Positions 63,684 through 64,000 of a stretch of DNA of 64,000 bases are shown here, piece by piece. Source of the stretch: Ancylothrix sp. D3o (GTDB lineage: Bacteria > Cyanobacteriota > Cyanobacteriia > Cyanobacteriales > Oscillatoriaceae); NCBI RefSeq assembly GCF_025370775.1, contig NZ_JAMXEX010000004.1, forward strand, positions 201,441-265,440, in the 5' to 3' direction. Made by a program: the position numbers and the translations under genes. The number at the start of each line of letters is the position of its first letter. Positions within the stretch are counted from its first letter, which is position 1. The notes below the pieces were generated by a model that saw only the letters and a program-made list of their open reading frames with translations, did not search any database and was not told the origin of the DNA.

Positions 63684-63885
63684 GAGTTAAGGCTTTTACA
63701 GCTTGTGACTGTTCCGAGTTTCAACAAAAGGACATTATACCCATTTAGCGGAACTTCTGTCAATTCCTCTGTTTGTCTTTTTTTTCGCCAAGGGCGGCGA
63801 AAACATCCCAGACAAAAAAAACTAGCCCTCAACAACGCCGATACTTAATGTAGCGGGAAAAGAGCAATGTTGAGTTTTCTATTCT

Positions 63886-64000
63886 TTATAAACTAAATGA
63901 ATGACCGCAACTGCAAGACTGCGCCGCATTAGGGTTATTAAACCGAAACCCTCCACCCATCAAATCCTCTGAATAATCTACATTCAGACCGTTGACATAA
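63886..64000 (-). CDS. HesB/IscA-type iron-sulfur protein, C-terminal part (cut by window edge)
   Basis: The last 37 codons of a leftward gene read [20 protein letters not shown], then [15 protein letters not shown], ending in TAA at 63886. The Cys-x-Cys-Gly pattern is the C-terminal signature of A-type iron-sulfur carriers, whose third Cys is outside the window. Neighbourhood with rpsL occurs in other cyanobacteria. Confidence 0.9.
   Translation of the reverse strand, partial: YVNGLNVDYSEDLMGGGFRFNNPNAAQSCSCGHSFSL

Noticed and set aside
1-64000. CRISPR array, prophage, IS element or rRNA operon
   Set aside because: I found no regularly spaced repeats, phage structural genes, transposase with inverted repeats, or rRNA sequence.

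Overview
The window comes from a cyanobacterium, most likely a filamentous Oscillatoriales-type species; the order is an inference. The evidence is psaK (photosystem I), apcF (phycobilisome core), the alkane pair ado-aar, an NtcA-type glnA promoter, a phytochrome-like kinase, pentapeptide-repeat proteins, and an initiator tRNA gene split by a group I intron. Genes lie on both strands in short runs. The heptamer family CACCGGC/GCCGGTG is scattered everywhere, in genes and between them. Layout. 1-5.0 kb: the 5' end of threonine synthase, the intron-split tRNA-fMet, a free-standing homing endonuclease of the I-Ssp6803I type 88 bp downstream, and two DUF697-type GTPases. 5-10.4 kb: TlyA methyltransferase, a pentapeptide protein, a GAF-PHY-histidine kinase and two single-domain response regulators. 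10.7-16.7 kb: argF, a small membrane protein, a GNAT acetyltransferase, a HEAT-repeat protein, a flavoprotein, an RmlD-like reductase and an Rpn-type nuclease. 16.7-23.5 kb: accessory and poorly known genes (a ChaB-domain fusion, a membrane pentapeptide protein, DUF4112, unknowns, a peptidoglycan-binding-repeat protein, an orphan sugar ABC permease). 23.8-30.7 kb: the conserved ado, aar, accA, SDR, folE, trpF, psaK stretch (fatty-acid supply, alkane synthesis, pterin and tryptophan synthesis, photosystem I). 31-41.4 kb: site-2 protease with CBS domains, DUF2127, lipoate ligase, YbjN-like protein, methyltransferase, glnA with an NtcA box, apcF, dus, small proteins, a STAS protein. 41.6-50.6 kb: radical SAM TIGR03960 protein, a 1.38-kb gene-free and strongly structured stretch, then rne, rnhB, DUF1997 and pheA. 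50.9-57.3 kb: a recognisable Yfr1 regulatory RNA, a large membrane protein, a stand-alone one-module NRPS (C-A-PCP-TE) and a decayed gene. 57.4-64 kb: LON-domain protein, then rpsJ, tuf, fusA, rpsG and rpsL (the str operon, transcribed leftward), and the 3' end of a HesB/IscA-type gene. How they work together: accA supplies malonyl-CoA for fatty acids, whose acyl-ACPs feed Aar and Ado to make alkanes; glnA is placed under nitrogen control; rne sits next to rnhB and behind a leader that may regulate it; the str operon makes translation factors. The most noteworthy points are the intron/endonuclease arrangement, the structured region before rne, the Yfr1 gene, the dense ACCGGC/GCCGGT motif and the orphan NRPS.
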